Below are positions 10,582 to 21,826 of a stretch of DNA of 22,377 nt, piece after piece. The translations under genes were made by a program, and so were the position numbers. Within the stretch, counting starts at the first letter, position 1; every line of letters begins with the position of its first letter. The notes under the pieces were generated by a model, which worked only from the letters and a program-made list of their open reading frames with translations, had not been told where the DNA came from and did no database searches. This DNA comes from Paramacrobiotus richtersi (taxonomy: Eukaryota; Tardigrada; Eutardigrada; Parachela; Macrobiotidae), in NCBI GenBank assembly GCA_034698045.1, contig JAQGAU010000957.1:1-22377 (forward strand), read 5' to 3'.

Positions 10582-13500
10582 ATGGTGCTTTGGGCAGCGG
10601 TATCTTTTATCTTAACGACTAGCTCTCTGGCACTCCATCTGGAAATAATAAGTTTGCTGCCCAGCTCGATCCCAGTTGGACCAGCACTGCCGTTTACCGA
10701 ACCGGCGCTGACTCTGGCTGCCGAGATGGTCAATCGCAGATATTCGCCGTATATGACTGTATCATTAAAGTTGATATTCAATACGTCTCACAAATCATGC
10801 GATGACGCGGATGCTGATAATCCAAGGTTGCTGGGACAGTATTATTATCAACGAACAAGAGAGAATCCGAGTAATCTTTGCTTGGCAATTGTGGGCTCCG
10901 GTAAGTCATCATCGAAAGTGCAACTTGCATCATGCGATCGTAATCAGTATATTGAAAAGTCAGTTCTATAAGGGAGATGTTTCTCCTGCGCCTTGTGAAT
11001 AGGCTACGCGCGAGAGCTAATCTAGCAGAAGAAACTAACAGTCTCAGCTCAAGAACACAGAATCTGGACTAAGCAGGTAATCAGGCTGAGCAACCAAGAA
11101 TCCAAACCAAGTAACTAAGAAGCCACACCAAGTAACTGAAGCTGAAACGGAAATACAAACACAATATACTAAACTAAGAATCAAACCAAGAAGTTACACG
11201 AAAATGCTAAATATCACAACTTAAAATCTGGGCTAACAATCTAAACTAAGGCACTTAAATCCAAAGTCAGATTTCTCGCCTGTAGCTGATTCGCAACGCA
11301 CGAAAATTTCTCGCGTTTAGCTACTTTGTTAAACAAAATACGCTCGAGCAAACATTTCTGATTCTTTGACTCTTTAGAACAGATCAGCAGCTACTGAAGT
11401 TTTGTAGTATGGTTTTTGAACCCGTACATTTAGTCGCCTTTATTGTTATTTAACGACCATTTTAAGGTACAGAAGAGTGACCGAATAACCAAAGCTGTAT
11501 GGGCTGTTAAAGAGCTCAGATCGATTTGGAAAACAGCTTAGCGCATGGCGGCAAACAACTTTACGCACAGCTGTACGTGCCGCCTGTTTTTTCCCCATTT
11601 GACCCTTACTGGCGTCGAATAAGTGGCGATAAGTCTTACCATCACCAACTTTGCAGCTAAGAACATTGTGTATCAGTTACGTTGCAAACCGTAATCTACA
11701 TTTTCACAGTTTGTGGTGGCTTGACCGAAGCGGCAAACCTGGGAAGAGGTAATTAGCCACCTGATTGACTGAATGCTGCCTTGCTTTTAAGAGTCACTGT
11801 TTATGATCAAGCGTGTCTTTCAGAATGGAACATTCTAGTCTTTTCTGCGTAAGTGCTAGGTCTTAATTATGACTGCGTAAGGAATGACTTCATAAACAAC
11901 AAATATGACGCAAAATAACTAAGCTGCAGCATACATGAATTGCAGCGGCTTGGTCGTTCGCGATGCCTTCAACAACCGCCGTCACCCAACAGCTGTGTCG
12001 TTAGGTGGAGCCTTCGACAGCTACGCAATGGTGTTAATGAAGATTCTGGACCGGAACGGCTGGACGCATGTCTCCATTTTTTGTGATACTGGAACTGGGG
12101 TCACTTTTTATGAATATCTGACCAAAGCCATGATCAAGCTTTCCACCGTTGCCTCCGCAATGTATGCATTTGAGGCGACCCGCTTCGACGGACAGGACGC
12201 TAACACGTTTCTTTCCTTGCTCCTCCATGCAAAAGCCAGAAGTCGCGGTATTGACGGTCTTAACTGAAATACCCAGCAAATTAAAAACGTTTAACCCGTA
12301 GTGATGCTCATACTGGCACACACCATCCGAGCGAAGATAATACTGGTAAGAGAGACATCGGCGAACAAGAAACGCACGGCACCTAGTAGTGCCACCTACA
12401 CAATGTAGCATACCACGCAAACATGATTGTTACAGGAAATTGCCCGGAAGGAAAACATGACCAGTTCGGAATATGTTCGTTATGAACTTGTTTTATTCGC
12501 TTCTCGGCCGGTACAAGAGCTCTAGCCTGTTTCTAGGTGTACGTCATTGTTCAGCCGCTGGAGCAGGATCAATATGGACGAGCCGCTCTATTTGCCAATG
12601 CTTCTGACCAGGCAACAAAAAGTCTGACTTCTTTCCAAAATCGGCACGTTGACTTTGTTATTGGCTTGTAGATGGCTGAGACCTACGCAACGGTCATATA
12701 CATCACAGCTCGTAACTCTGGCGAGAATATGAGCGCACTTAACCGTGAACTAGCGGCACGAACGCCTCCCAGAAATGGGATACCGGTGTATGGCAACAAT
12801 ACGCAGGTCTTCGAGTTAATGATACTCGTGATGGTTTTTTTCTTCTTATGTATGTATCTGTATATAGCCGTTGGACAACTTTAGCGTGCGAGCAACCTAT
12901 GACAGCATTGAGCTATTTGCTAAGGTCGTCAGTGAGACTAGGAATCCGCACATACCACAGAATTTCGATTGCAACGGCAGTCGGCTCGCGCAAATAATGT
13001 CCAACCGCAGGTTTTTGCTTGATACCGGTAAATCGTATGTGACGTCCGATGGAACACGAAATCTGGATTTGGATGTCTATGGCTATGATATGGCAGCTCG
13101 TGTCATGAAGGTACAATCCACATACTTCATTACCTTGACAACTTTTACTCAAAGAACTTTCTGTCACTTATAACAATTTTAGCCCCTGATATGGTACGAT
13201 TCTGTGGAGAACACCTTAGTCGAATACCCAATATTCCGTACCAATGCTGCAGTTAAATCGCCGTTAATTTATCCACCATAAAACCAACCAAAATGCGGTT
13301 TCAACGGACTTTCGGGACCTTGTGCCGAAGGTACCGCATGAGGCTCATGCAGTTCGCAAACTGATCTCAGTTTCCATTTTGAAAAAATGGCCTTCATTAT
13401 GTTCATAGAAATTTTCGGATATTCGTTTCGGCTTTTTTAGCTTGATCAACTTCTCGCTGTTTAGTCACATCGCTGTTGGTAACAGTCCTTCCAGCAGCAG

Positions 13501-15680
13501 GCGCGGTACTTGTGATGGGTCTCCTGAGCATTTATATTGCAAGGTAAGCTGAAAGACCCTGAAGCCATTATCTAATACCATAACAAAACACCAACAATGC
13601 AGGAGCCTTCACAAGGCTGGTAGACGCAATGCTAAATGGTGGCTAATCCTGCCTGACGACTTTCACATCCAAGCAAACACAAAAGAACCCGCCGAGCACG
13701 CTTGCAAGGTCGAGCTCAAAGAGAAGGCCGTGTGGATCAAACCGGTGGCCATTCAATTAAACTTCAGAATTGACTCGCTGTTAAGCTATCCGGTCCTCCA
13801 TCAGGTGCGTGACGCATTACTAATGGCACTGCGTGTTTCTTGTTGATTTTCATGGCACCGGGTTTCCAGTTACGCGGAATCCATCATCCCAATGTTAACA
13901 CTTTTCTGGGCATTTGCTTTCACCCTCAAAAAGCCTCGGCCTACTTGGTTAGCGAGCACTGCGCACGTGCTTCCTTGGTGGAATTGCAAAAACATACCAC
14001 ACTAGACTGCGATTTTACGTTCTCGTTGCTGCGAAACTTGATCGAGGTTCGTTTACTGCCCATTATATCGAAAGTTTAAAAGGTCAGAATAGTAGTTTGA
14101 CCCTCTTATTATTAGGGGTTGTCGTACATTCATCATTCGAGCATTCGTTATCATGGGAGCCTGAGCATTCGCAAATGCTTAATTGACGGCCGCTTCACGA
14201 TGAAGATCGGCGCGTTACGAGCCGACACAATCACCGACTTTCTCAACAAGGATCCGAAAGAAAATCGCGTTAATGAACGATCACTTTCTCCTGGTTCTGC
14301 CAAAAATAAAGCGGCTGTGGAAAACGGACAAAAGGATGACATTTGGTCATTCGGCAACATCTCCAGTGAACTTTTCAGTCAGCTTCGCGATGATCCCGTC
14401 CGTCAGACGCCCAGATTTCTGCAGTTGGAAAAATTTTTGAAGGACTCCGTCAATGAAAGCGCCAAACAGCCGCCCACGATGCGAATGGTGGAAAAGGCCT
14501 TTAACGCGTACTCACGCTCCGGTAGACAGGATATTGTGGCGGTGGTCATGAAACGGTTGGAAAAGTACACAGACGTGTTGGAGGACGCTGTGGCTGAGAA
14601 GACAAAAGAGCTGATTCATGAGCAGCATAAAGCCGATTTGCTTCTGCGAGAAATGCTTCCACCGTAAGGCACCATCTGCCGTGCAATTTGTACATCTTAC
14701 AGTGAGTTAAGACGCCAATATGATTTGTATGGACATTTTGTTGCTGTTGCGCAGCTCCGTGGTTGATAAGCTGCGGAACAAGATCGCCATCGAAGCGGAG
14801 TATTTCGAAGCGGTGACTATTTCGTTCAGCGACCTACCTGGCTTCGTCATTTGGGTAGCCACAGCCACGCCCTATGAGGTGATCGAACTGCTCAATACCA
14901 TCTATAATGTTTTCGACGAGGAGATCAGCGGTCACCACATGGTCCAAAAGATCGAAACTATCGGCGACTGCTACATGGTACTCCTTGCACAGCACGTTCC
15001 TAACAGCAAAGGCGTGAATTTCAGATTAATCCGGTTTACAGGTTGCTAGCGGTGTCCCAATCCGAGTCGGTAGCGCACATGCGGCAGCTGTATGCCGATT
15101 GGCGCAGTCGCTACATAAAGCTTTCCGAAGCAGTAAGCTTGCCGAGAAGGGACTAATGCTACGCATTGGAATTCATTCGGGTACGCTTTCGATATGTGCT
15201 GGCGTTATGCCTGTATCCAGTAAATTAGCCGTTTTGACATGGGACTATATAAAGTGTCAATGGTATGTTTTGTGTTATTACTTTTCTTCTGTTGATCTTC
15301 GTTATGCTTTTTCTCTTAAGATCATTGCGCTGCAAGTGTGATTGGCAGCAAAGCTCCGCGATACTGCCTGTAAGAAACCTGTTGTTCCACGTCACTAGTT
15401 CATTTCCTTCCGGTTAACTAAGGCTAATTGTTTCAGATTTGGGGACGCGGTAAACACCGCTTCCCGAATGGAAAGCCACGGTGAAGGCGGCAAAGTACAC
15501 CTAAGCTATAAAACGCGGGCATTTTTAACGGACAGGGACGATCTAGTATGCGAAAGGAGAGGTTTAATTCCTGTCAAGGTGAAAGGCAACATTTTTTCAA
15601 CCAAACTTGCAAGCGGTTGATTATTATTATGTTATTTGCAGGGAAAGGGTGAAATGGAAACCTTTTGGCTAGCGATGTGA
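10582..15680 (+). CDS. Receptor guanylyl cyclase, copy B: 19 intact exons but one in-frame stop before the membrane helix
   Basis: Paralogue of copy A. Exons: 10582-10900, 11710-11748, 11824-11848, 11946-12247, 12302-12345, 12436-12474, 12537-12611, 12672-12806, 12868-13110, 13183-13330, 13465-13543, 13603-13804, 13870-14046, 14116-14663, 14755-14977, 15042-15180, 15321-15369, 15437-15578, 15642-15680. Every exon after the first has the same length as in copy A; total 989 codons. Codon 440 (13279-13281) is TAA where copy A has proline, so the straight product is a 439-residue secreted ectodomain lacking its last 17 or so residues and two cysteines. Beyond it, the membrane helix, pseudokinase and cyclase stay in frame with catalytic residues intact (FSD, ETIGD, RYCLFGD, NTASR) and no second stop. 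Options: very recent pseudogene, soluble ligand-binding decoy, read-through or editing, or an assembly error. Intron 7 uses a GC donor. By eye the cyclase exons are about 92% identical to copy A in protein, the large ectodomain exon about 64%. Confidence 0.85.
11020..11260 (+). repeat. A-rich degenerate short repeats in intron 1 of copy B
   Basis: This part of the 809-bp intron 1 is rich in A and poor in T on the plus strand and repeats variants of CCAAG, TAACTAAG and AATCT. The clearest pair is ACCAAGTAACT at 11106-11116 and 11127-11137, spaced 21 bp. It looks like a decayed simple or short tandem repeat. Intron 1 is 302 bp in copy A and 664 bp in copy C, so part of the extra length may come from this expansion. 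Confidence 0.45.
12612..12671 (+). other. GC-AG intron 7 of receptor cyclase copy B
   Basis: The exon before it ends CAG and is followed by GCAACA rather than GT; the acceptor is CTTGTAG at 12665-12671. Using this GC donor makes exon 7 exactly 75 nt, as in copy A (donor GAG then GTAGTC), and keeps the frame. Reading through meets an in-frame TAG at 12669-12671, so the stretch must be spliced out for a full product. GC-AG introns are a known minor class processed by the main spliceosome, usually with a strong CAG before the donor, as here. Confidence 0.7.
13279..13281 (+). other. In-frame TAA in exon 10 of copy B
   Basis: The codons around it read Ile-Tyr-Pro-Pro-stop-Asn-Gln-Pro-Lys-Cys, against Ile-Tyr-Pro-Pro-Pro-Asn-Gln-Pro-Glu-Cys in copy A. 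Exon 10 keeps its 148-nt length and both splice sites, so this is a substitution and not a frameshift. Translation would end about 16 residues before the membrane helix. Confidence 0.85.
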
Positions 15681-16206
15681 CAAATTTGTTGACTTTCAGA
15701 AATACTGAATGGAAAACAAGGTTTATTCATGGGGCGAACTCGGAACCACCAGTCTACTGTAGGTCTATGGTTTTTGATCGCAGGTTTCCTTTAATTGGTA
15801 GACCGGACAACCATGCTGTCAAGTGCATTCAATAATATAGTTAAGTTAACGATTAGACGACTTTGCGGCTGCGCTTTTATTCGATCTCCACGATGTTCAA
15901 TAAGGACCGGAAACTAAAGACCATATTATGTACAACTGAGAACAAGTAAAACTCAGAACACTCACACATATACGAAAATGTGAAACATGCATTCGAGGTA
16001 GGGTACTGAACCTGGACGATTTGTTGCAGAATGATTGCGAACGGGTAATTGTTTTGTACAGCATAGAGGTTTTACTTGGAAAAATTAAATTTTGGGAGAG
16101 AAGTTTCAGAGAACGGATCGTGGTTAATAAAAGACGATTATCGGGAGCACTTCTGTATCCGGTAATGTGGATTACTGTTGTGTACGTGATCAGTGTCAGT
16201 TCTGTG
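15681..16206. other. Convergent intergenic DNA between copy B and the minus-strand secreted gene
   Basis: About 0.5 kb where the two genes converge tail to tail. No canonical AATAAA follows copy B closely. On the minus strand an AATAAA (plus-strand TTTATT at 15876-15881) lies about 330 bp past the stop of the secreted gene and could serve it. Open stretches at 15897-16238 (minus) and 16021-16251 (plus) overlap each other and show no motif. Confidence 0.45.
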
Positions 16207-17053
16207 TCAGACAAACGGGAATGGCCCACCGCTCCCAAAAACTTGGTTTAGCGCATTCGATAACAACCGGGTGGCGGCCACGCAGTTGGCTTCGTCGTTG
16301 TTGGCAATGATCGTCCGCACGTTAGCAATACCGGCGCCAATGTCTTGAATGCGTTTCTGCCATATACCCACGTTTGCCGGGCTGCTTGTGCCACTGGAGT
16401 TAAGGGCAGCAAGCAAAGCGTTCAAAGTCAGACCATGCTTTAGTAGAACATATCGAGCCAGAGCTGAAAACACGTCCACAATAAAAAATGACAACCGAAC
16501 ACTAATTGCACACGAGTTAGTATTACAAGAATTTTTGCAACCGTTTTTCTTTATTTCTAAATAATATGTTCCCGTGGACATACTATGTTAGGCTGCTCAC
16601 CTGTGCCAGAAGTTAGCTGATCACAGGAAGGTCCAGGGATGGTAATGCTGGCTCGAGCAACAATCAACTTCAGGTCAAAGTCGAAACGTGTGCCGACAGC
16701 GACGCACTCAGATCCGGTTAGTGGGGTAGAAGCGTTTGGCAGGCGGATCAGCCATTCCAGATCGGTCACAATAATGACGATCATCTGGACAAAAAAGTCA
16801 TCGTTCTCGAAACTTGGACAATTGTTGCCCTGGACTTGCGCAACAATGGCTCTTTCTTCATTGACAACGCCGACCAAATCTTGCAGCACCTTTCTGTATA
16901 AATCTGAAAAGAAAGGTTGTTCTTTTACAATAAGAAAACAATTAGTGGAACGATTGATTTACCTTCTCCAGTTTCCGTATGTTGAATCGGTACTGGAACG
17001 CAGTCGGTGTTAACTCCGATAATGAACGTGGCTAGAAGTAATAAAATAACCAT
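16207..17053 (-). CDS. Secreted protein of unknown family, 216 residues, three exons
   Basis: Exons on the minus strand, in reading order: 17053-16963, 16903-16601 and 16463-16207. Both introns are GT-AG, phase 1, and 58 and 137 bp long. The product starts with a clear signal peptide (MVILLLLATFIIGVNT, cleavage near residue 16). The mature part has five cysteines (C18, C59, C97, C124, C192) and two sequons (N87, N153), consistent with an extracellular, disulphide-bonded glycoprotein; the odd cysteine count allows a dimer. There is no second membrane segment. The region after residue 132 looks helical and rich in Ala, Leu and Asn; the C-terminus is a Gly-Pro-Phe tail. I recognise no domain. 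It stands alone, opposite in direction to the cyclase array. The joined frame ends in TGA at 16209-16207. The start is the ATG that directly begins the hydrophobic signal. Confidence 0.75.
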
Positions 17054-18359
17054 TTCCGGCACAGAAAAGTTGCAGCAGAAAGAATGTTCGAAATCTGGAA
17101 AAAAACAGCTCTGATGCTTCAAGTGCTTAAGAATGTAGTGCTACGTGGCTTTTTTCGGTCGTGGTCGTGCTCTTGGTGTTTAGCGAGTTTATTCGGCGAT
17201 ATATTCATAGTTTGCTGCGCAATTAAGCGAACAGAGCCTACTCCATCGCACAGCATCACAGTGCTTCAGGCCTTCGAGGAAGCTTGCACAGCGAAATAAA
17301 CAACAATCCGCTTATAAAACACTGCAATACTACAGGCTCGGATTACAAATTATCATGCAATGACCGCATGTAAAATGTATGTCACCGTACTGTTAATGAC
17401 AGCCGTTGCCCGCTGTCGAAGCGCTCGTGGACCAGGCGACGATCAGATTAAAGACGGATTTGTACTATGCCGATGTTCACTATAGACTCCAATTCGCTAC
17501 CAGGAAGTTAGTTAAAGATTGCTGCACTGATTGAGAGTAGTGTCCTCTATTAATGTTGCAAGCACGGCAGCAAGTCTTATGTACATATATAAGTGGCTCG
17601 ATCTGCATACACCTTTCTATGGTCAGTGATTATTGGTAAGGATCTTGTTGGATCTTCATCAACTCAGCCTCGGGCAAGTTTCGCTGCTGCGAATGAATAA
17701 AATAGCCGCGGCAAGGTAGATTGTAGAGTGGTTGTAAACTTGTAAGTTGCACAAGGATTGTTCACAAAATTCCGAAAGTGGGCGTCCAGATTCGTTACGA
17801 GAAATGACAGTAACCCAAGTGACGGTAATCCGTGTAGCCTAAAGCTGCAGCCTTCACTGAACTGCAATGGATGCTGCATCCGTCACGTTAACATACCCAT
17901 GTCGCATATTCAGATAGCCACTACTTCGTGTGGTGGTACTTCATCTTCCCCTACTTTTGATGGTGTATAGATGACGCCAGTGTATCCAAGTTTCCGGTAC
18001 ACTGGGTGACGTTATCTCTGTTAATCCGTAGCTGCAGTGATGAAACTGTGAACTGCTAACAGATTACGCAGTATGCGCACGTTCTAAGGTACCATTACAA
18101 ATATTCTTTATGACGGCAGTATGTTCGCCATACGCCCTTTTCATTTCTACCCCTCGACTACTTTGTTTTTGTTTGGTCCTGAAAGCCTTTACATATTAAA
18201 ACAACAATTGATATTCAAACCACCTGACTGTGCTCTGGTCTCAGGTGTAGACTTCCGTTTCCATCCATGCTTGAGTAGTAAATCTTGAAGCTCGCCTAAC
18301 GGAACCGACGGGCGGAACGCCGACTACACAAACTCCTTAATTATTCGAAAATCCTAATC
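17054..18359. other. Intergenic DNA, no supported gene
   Basis: The side next to 17053 should hold the promoter of the minus-strand secreted gene. A TATATAAG at 17586-17593 resembles a plus-strand TATA box, and the frame at 17758-17970 is open for 70 codons with several cysteines. I could not connect the two by splice sites into a gene. The open stretch at 17664-17879 on the minus strand is its antisense shadow. An ATG at 17375 opens 35 codons with a hydrophobic start, too short to call. Confidence 0.4.
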
Positions 18360-18490
18360 TATGGTGCAGCAAAGTCGGATTTATAGTGTCCGAAACGAAG
18401 TTTTTCCGTGGTTTCGAAACAACTTCTCGGGATCGAACCGCAGAACTCTCGCTCTGTGGCCGAGCATATAACGAGTGATTAAGTTGCATA
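18360..18490 (-). repeat. tRNA-derived SINE-like relic
   Basis: On the minus strand GGTTCGATCCC (plus-strand 18439-18429) is a perfect match to the RNA polymerase III B box (T-arm) consensus. Upstream on the same strand, GCTC-ggccaca-GAGC forms an anticodon-arm-like hairpin with a 7-nt loop, and a GTTATAT segment sits where the A box and D arm would be. The acceptor and T stems pair poorly and position 33 of the loop is not U, so it is not a working tRNA. The sequence after the B box does not resemble tRNA, as in SINE bodies. With a single copy in view, this stays tentative. Confidence 0.3.
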
Positions 18491-19939
18491 TTAACGAATT
18501 ATTTAGGAAATCTTTATCGTACCACAAATGACTCGCTGACTAGGACCACTTGAATTTCCATGATAATTAACGCAAAACTGCGAAACTGCCCTTTTTCCCC
18601 ATATGTACCATGTGGCTCATGAGTCTGTTTATATTACTGGGGAAAAAAGCCAGAATATACGTTTTGGCATCGACAGTCGACTAGTACTGTCAAAGTACAT
18701 TTACTGTAGGTACTAAGCAAGCTTTAGCAGCGGATATAGAAGCCGTCTCCTGACACTCGATCGTACTTCCCATTTGATCGATTACGGAAAAGTAGGTACT
18801 TCACACATCCACATGTCAGTACAATCCACAATCACCTGCATTATCGACTGCATTATTTATGCAGTTGGCATATCCTCATCCGATTTAAATCATCATAAAT
18901 ACCGGACTTTGCAGGTTTTTTTTTCTGCAACGATAATTTAATGGAATACATCCGGGCATGTCAATATATGGCCGCCTACGCAAAACAATGCGTACCGGTC
19001 ATTCCTCGTAAGGACATTCTTTTTGCACACTTGAGAAGGAGATCACCGCATCCGTATTCCTATGGGAGCAGCTGTTCGACATGTGGTTAAACGCTTACTC
19101 AGCTGCAGCCCTGATACTTAACACTTCCGCCTGCCAGTGCGTAGGCAGTTGAGCGAACCAAAGTTACGTTGTTCTATACACAAAAGTGTGTTGTATTTCA
19201 GCAACATCGTAGTTTATTCACTTTGTTGCAGCAAAGTGTACACAACTTCTTGCAGCAGCTCGTTAACCGTCCTTACAACTCGCCGCAACAATGACAAGAG
19301 TGGATGGAACCTGTATTCATAATTATCGAAACTCCGCCTTACCCACAAAACTGTGTTTCTATTCGTCTTTTAACCACTGCATCTGTATCGATGCATTTCT
19401 ACTAACCGGCTAGTCATCTTGTACAGATCAATGTATATCCGCGTCAATCGGAAAAACATCTTTCAGGTGTGATATCCAAAATAACCGGCAATATCCGGCG
19501 CGGATCGTCTAGACCGGAATATTGATAAATTATGCAGCATCTGCGCCTATCGAGTTACAGGATTCCATCGACCAACTACTTAGTCAGGAAAAAAGTTTTT
19601 GATACTCTTTGTGGTCTTGTATGATAATCCGGAGTCAAAACGCCATCATATTGAATCTTGGACGCATAAGTTGTTATTTGAGATTGATCAAATAGCATGC
19701 TCACCTTCAACGCCATCTGTTTACGTTTGCTAGTGCATGAACTCTAGCAGATGTACGATCATAGTCTTTTCGGGTTGTCTGAGTTATAGTATGTTTTTTC
19801 TTTGAAAACACTCTTAATAAGTTGATTGATCTAGCTTGTGTCACCGAAGTTCGGAGTTTGCAGAAGAATGTAATACACGGTTTCTGCGGTATTCGCAACA
19901 ACTTTTTTGTTTTCCTTGTGGAAACCCAATCTAAAAAGG
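18491..19939. other. Intergenic DNA upstream of receptor cyclase copy C
   Basis: About 1.4 kb, AT-rich, with stops in all frames. Open stretches at 19137-19322 (plus) and 19707-19901 (minus) have no recognisable motifs. No block is visibly shared with the regions upstream of copies A and B, so the three promoters appear to have diverged. No RNA gene seen. Confidence 0.45.
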
Positions 19940-20961
19940 ATGCTTATTACAACGGTGTTATGGCTAAGTCTCGCGACTGGATCTCTGGCCATCCACCTGG
20001 AAATGATAAGTTTATTGCCCCGTTCCATTCCCGTCGGACCGGCATTGCCCTTTACCGAACCGGCACTGAAGCTCGCCGCTGAAATGGTCAATCGCACCTA
20101 CGGTCCGAACATCACAATATCCTTGAAGTTGATCTACAATATGGCTCACAAGTCGTGTGATGATGCGGATGCTGATAATCCAGGGTTGTTGGGACAGTAT
20201 TATTACCATCGCAAGCTAGAAAGCCCAAGTGATGTTTGCTTGGCAGTTGTGGGATCCAGTAAGTGCGTAATGTGTCTTAGTCAAAAGTACGGTAAAGTGG
20301 GCAGCCTGAATGCGCCATGCGGTTTTCAGTTTTGTTTTCGCATATTATTAAGGAATCATATGTTAACTTCTAACTGAACATGATCAGTTTTCCCAAACGT
20401 ATGTTTCATGGTCATAATTAACCAAACCATGGAAACCCACGTTTTGAAGGGTTTCCAAGTCACGAAGTTTAGCTCAATATCGTTGCTGATTGTCGCTGTT
20501 AAATCTATAAATGGATTAGAATTATGTCATAAAAAGTCGATAAGCCACGGAAAGTTATAGTTTGTAAACTATAATCTATGGATAAAGCATGGATAGTTTA
20601 TACAATTTGCACAGTCCCTAGAAGTGCATAAAAACCCGGCTCGGATTTCCCCACATAATTTGACAATTTCTGGCTGTGCCCAACGTGACCGTGCGGTCAG
20701 GTTTCAGCGAGCATAGCAGTTTGTCACCATATATGTATGGCCCAAGTGTACTGTACGCTAAAAAAACTACGTTAAATCTAGCTCGGTTGTCATAATGTGG
20801 TACTCTTGGGCACTATAGTCAATATTTGCATCCGCTAGTCGGTAATCAGGGTGATTGAATGCAGGTTTATCAGTACCCCAAATACGCAAGATCAAATAAC
20901 GTACAGGCTACTCTCTTTACAGTCTGCGGTGGACTGAATGAAGCGGCAAACCTGGGAAGAG
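19940..20961 (+). CDS. Receptor guanylyl cyclase, copy C: exons 1-2 only, rest not in the window
   Basis: Exon 1 (19940-20258, 319 nt) encodes a signal peptide and the start of the ectodomain. It shares with copies A and B the segment SIPVGPALPFTEPAL, then LAAEMVNR, the DADADNP turn, LLGQYYY and CLAVVG. It keeps two sequons (NRT, NIT). After a 664-bp intron, exon 2 (20923-20961, 39 nt) matches the micro-exon of the other copies in length, phase and sequence (CGGLNEAANLGR). Exon 3, expected within about 75 bp as in A and B, is not recognisable in the remaining 1.4 kb. Either intron 2 has been enlarged, partly by the palindromic element at 21827, or copy C is a broken fragment. What is visible has no stop or frameshift. 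Confidence 0.8.
20555..20574. repeat. 20-bp AT-rich palindrome
   Basis: TTATAGTTT and AAACTATAA form perfect 9-bp arms around a 2-nt spacer, inside intron 1 of copy C. A related ATAGTTTATA follows about 20 bp on. It may be a protein-binding site or a simple AT-rich coincidence. Confidence 0.3.
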
Positions 20962-21826
20962 GTAATGTTACAATCGGCTGGTTTATGTTAATGTTTGCTA
21001 ATCTGACTGTAGGTAAAGTTGCCTGAGCATTAGTTAGCAACGAATTTACTTAAGCGGATCGCTCACAGATTTTAATGCTGATAATCGACGAGTCACTAAT
21101 TTTCAAGAATCACACTAAGAATAAATTAAATAATAACTGTCTGATATACAAAAATCATTCGAAACGCTTCAGTATTTCACATAATTCATAAATGTATGTA
21201 TAGCTATTTCACATACTGTTCTGTTCTTGAAAGTATGAGCGCGAGCGTGCTGGATACTCTTTATAACGTGCCGTAGTGCAAGGGCTCCGAAACCCGGAGT
21301 TTGTCTCTTCTGCTCTAATACGTGTCCGGGTATCTGTAATCTGCAACAAATCGCAGTTTAAGAAAACTCTGCTTTATTACATGTCTACCCGGTTGTGCCG
21401 TATGTCGAAATACATCTTGTAAAAGGATAGAATGTTTATCTTTATCAGGCATTTTTCAAAAATCAGTGGTCCGTGGACTTGCAGCTCTATGATGATGGGC
21501 TATGTAAGATCCGTTCAAGTATTTTTGCTGTTAGGGAAAGCCAAGCAGTCGCCCAGCTATTGTAGAATATGGACAGATTCTGTAAGCCTTTCATAGCTGA
21601 AGAGCGCCCAGAACCTTGACTTCCGATTATCCGAAATTCCACTCATGCGCTTACAATATTGGGTGACTGCGCATTGCGCATCAGTACGATAGTCAGAAAG
21701 ATTTACGCACGCTGGAAGCCTCGCTTAAAAGTTAAATATGAGTGGTTCAGACCCACCCGTTAAGGCCCCAAGCCGGGATGTAGGCAGTGGTTTTGGTAGG
21801 TTCCGAATTTTGGATGTTTCTTTACG
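20962..21826. other. Start of the long second intron (or broken end) of copy C
   Basis: About 0.87 kb after the exon 2 donor. The expected 25-nt exon 3, which should encode Glu-Trp-Asn, was searched for by eye on the plus strand and not found. The stretch has no gene, no clear repeat and no RNA motif. Confidence 0.45.

Noticed and set aside
17758-17970. A 70-codon cysteine-containing frame downstream of a TATA-like motif as a gene
   Set aside because: No signal peptide, no splice connection to an upstream start and no recognisable family.
18450-18485. A plus-strand TGGCCGAGC resembling the A box of a Leu or Ser tRNA
   Set aside because: No matching B box follows at the right distance on the plus strand.
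18420-18490. A functional tRNA gene on the minus strand
   Set aside because: The B box is perfect, but the acceptor stem does not pair, the T stem has a mismatch and the anticodon loop lacks U33, so at most it is a relic.
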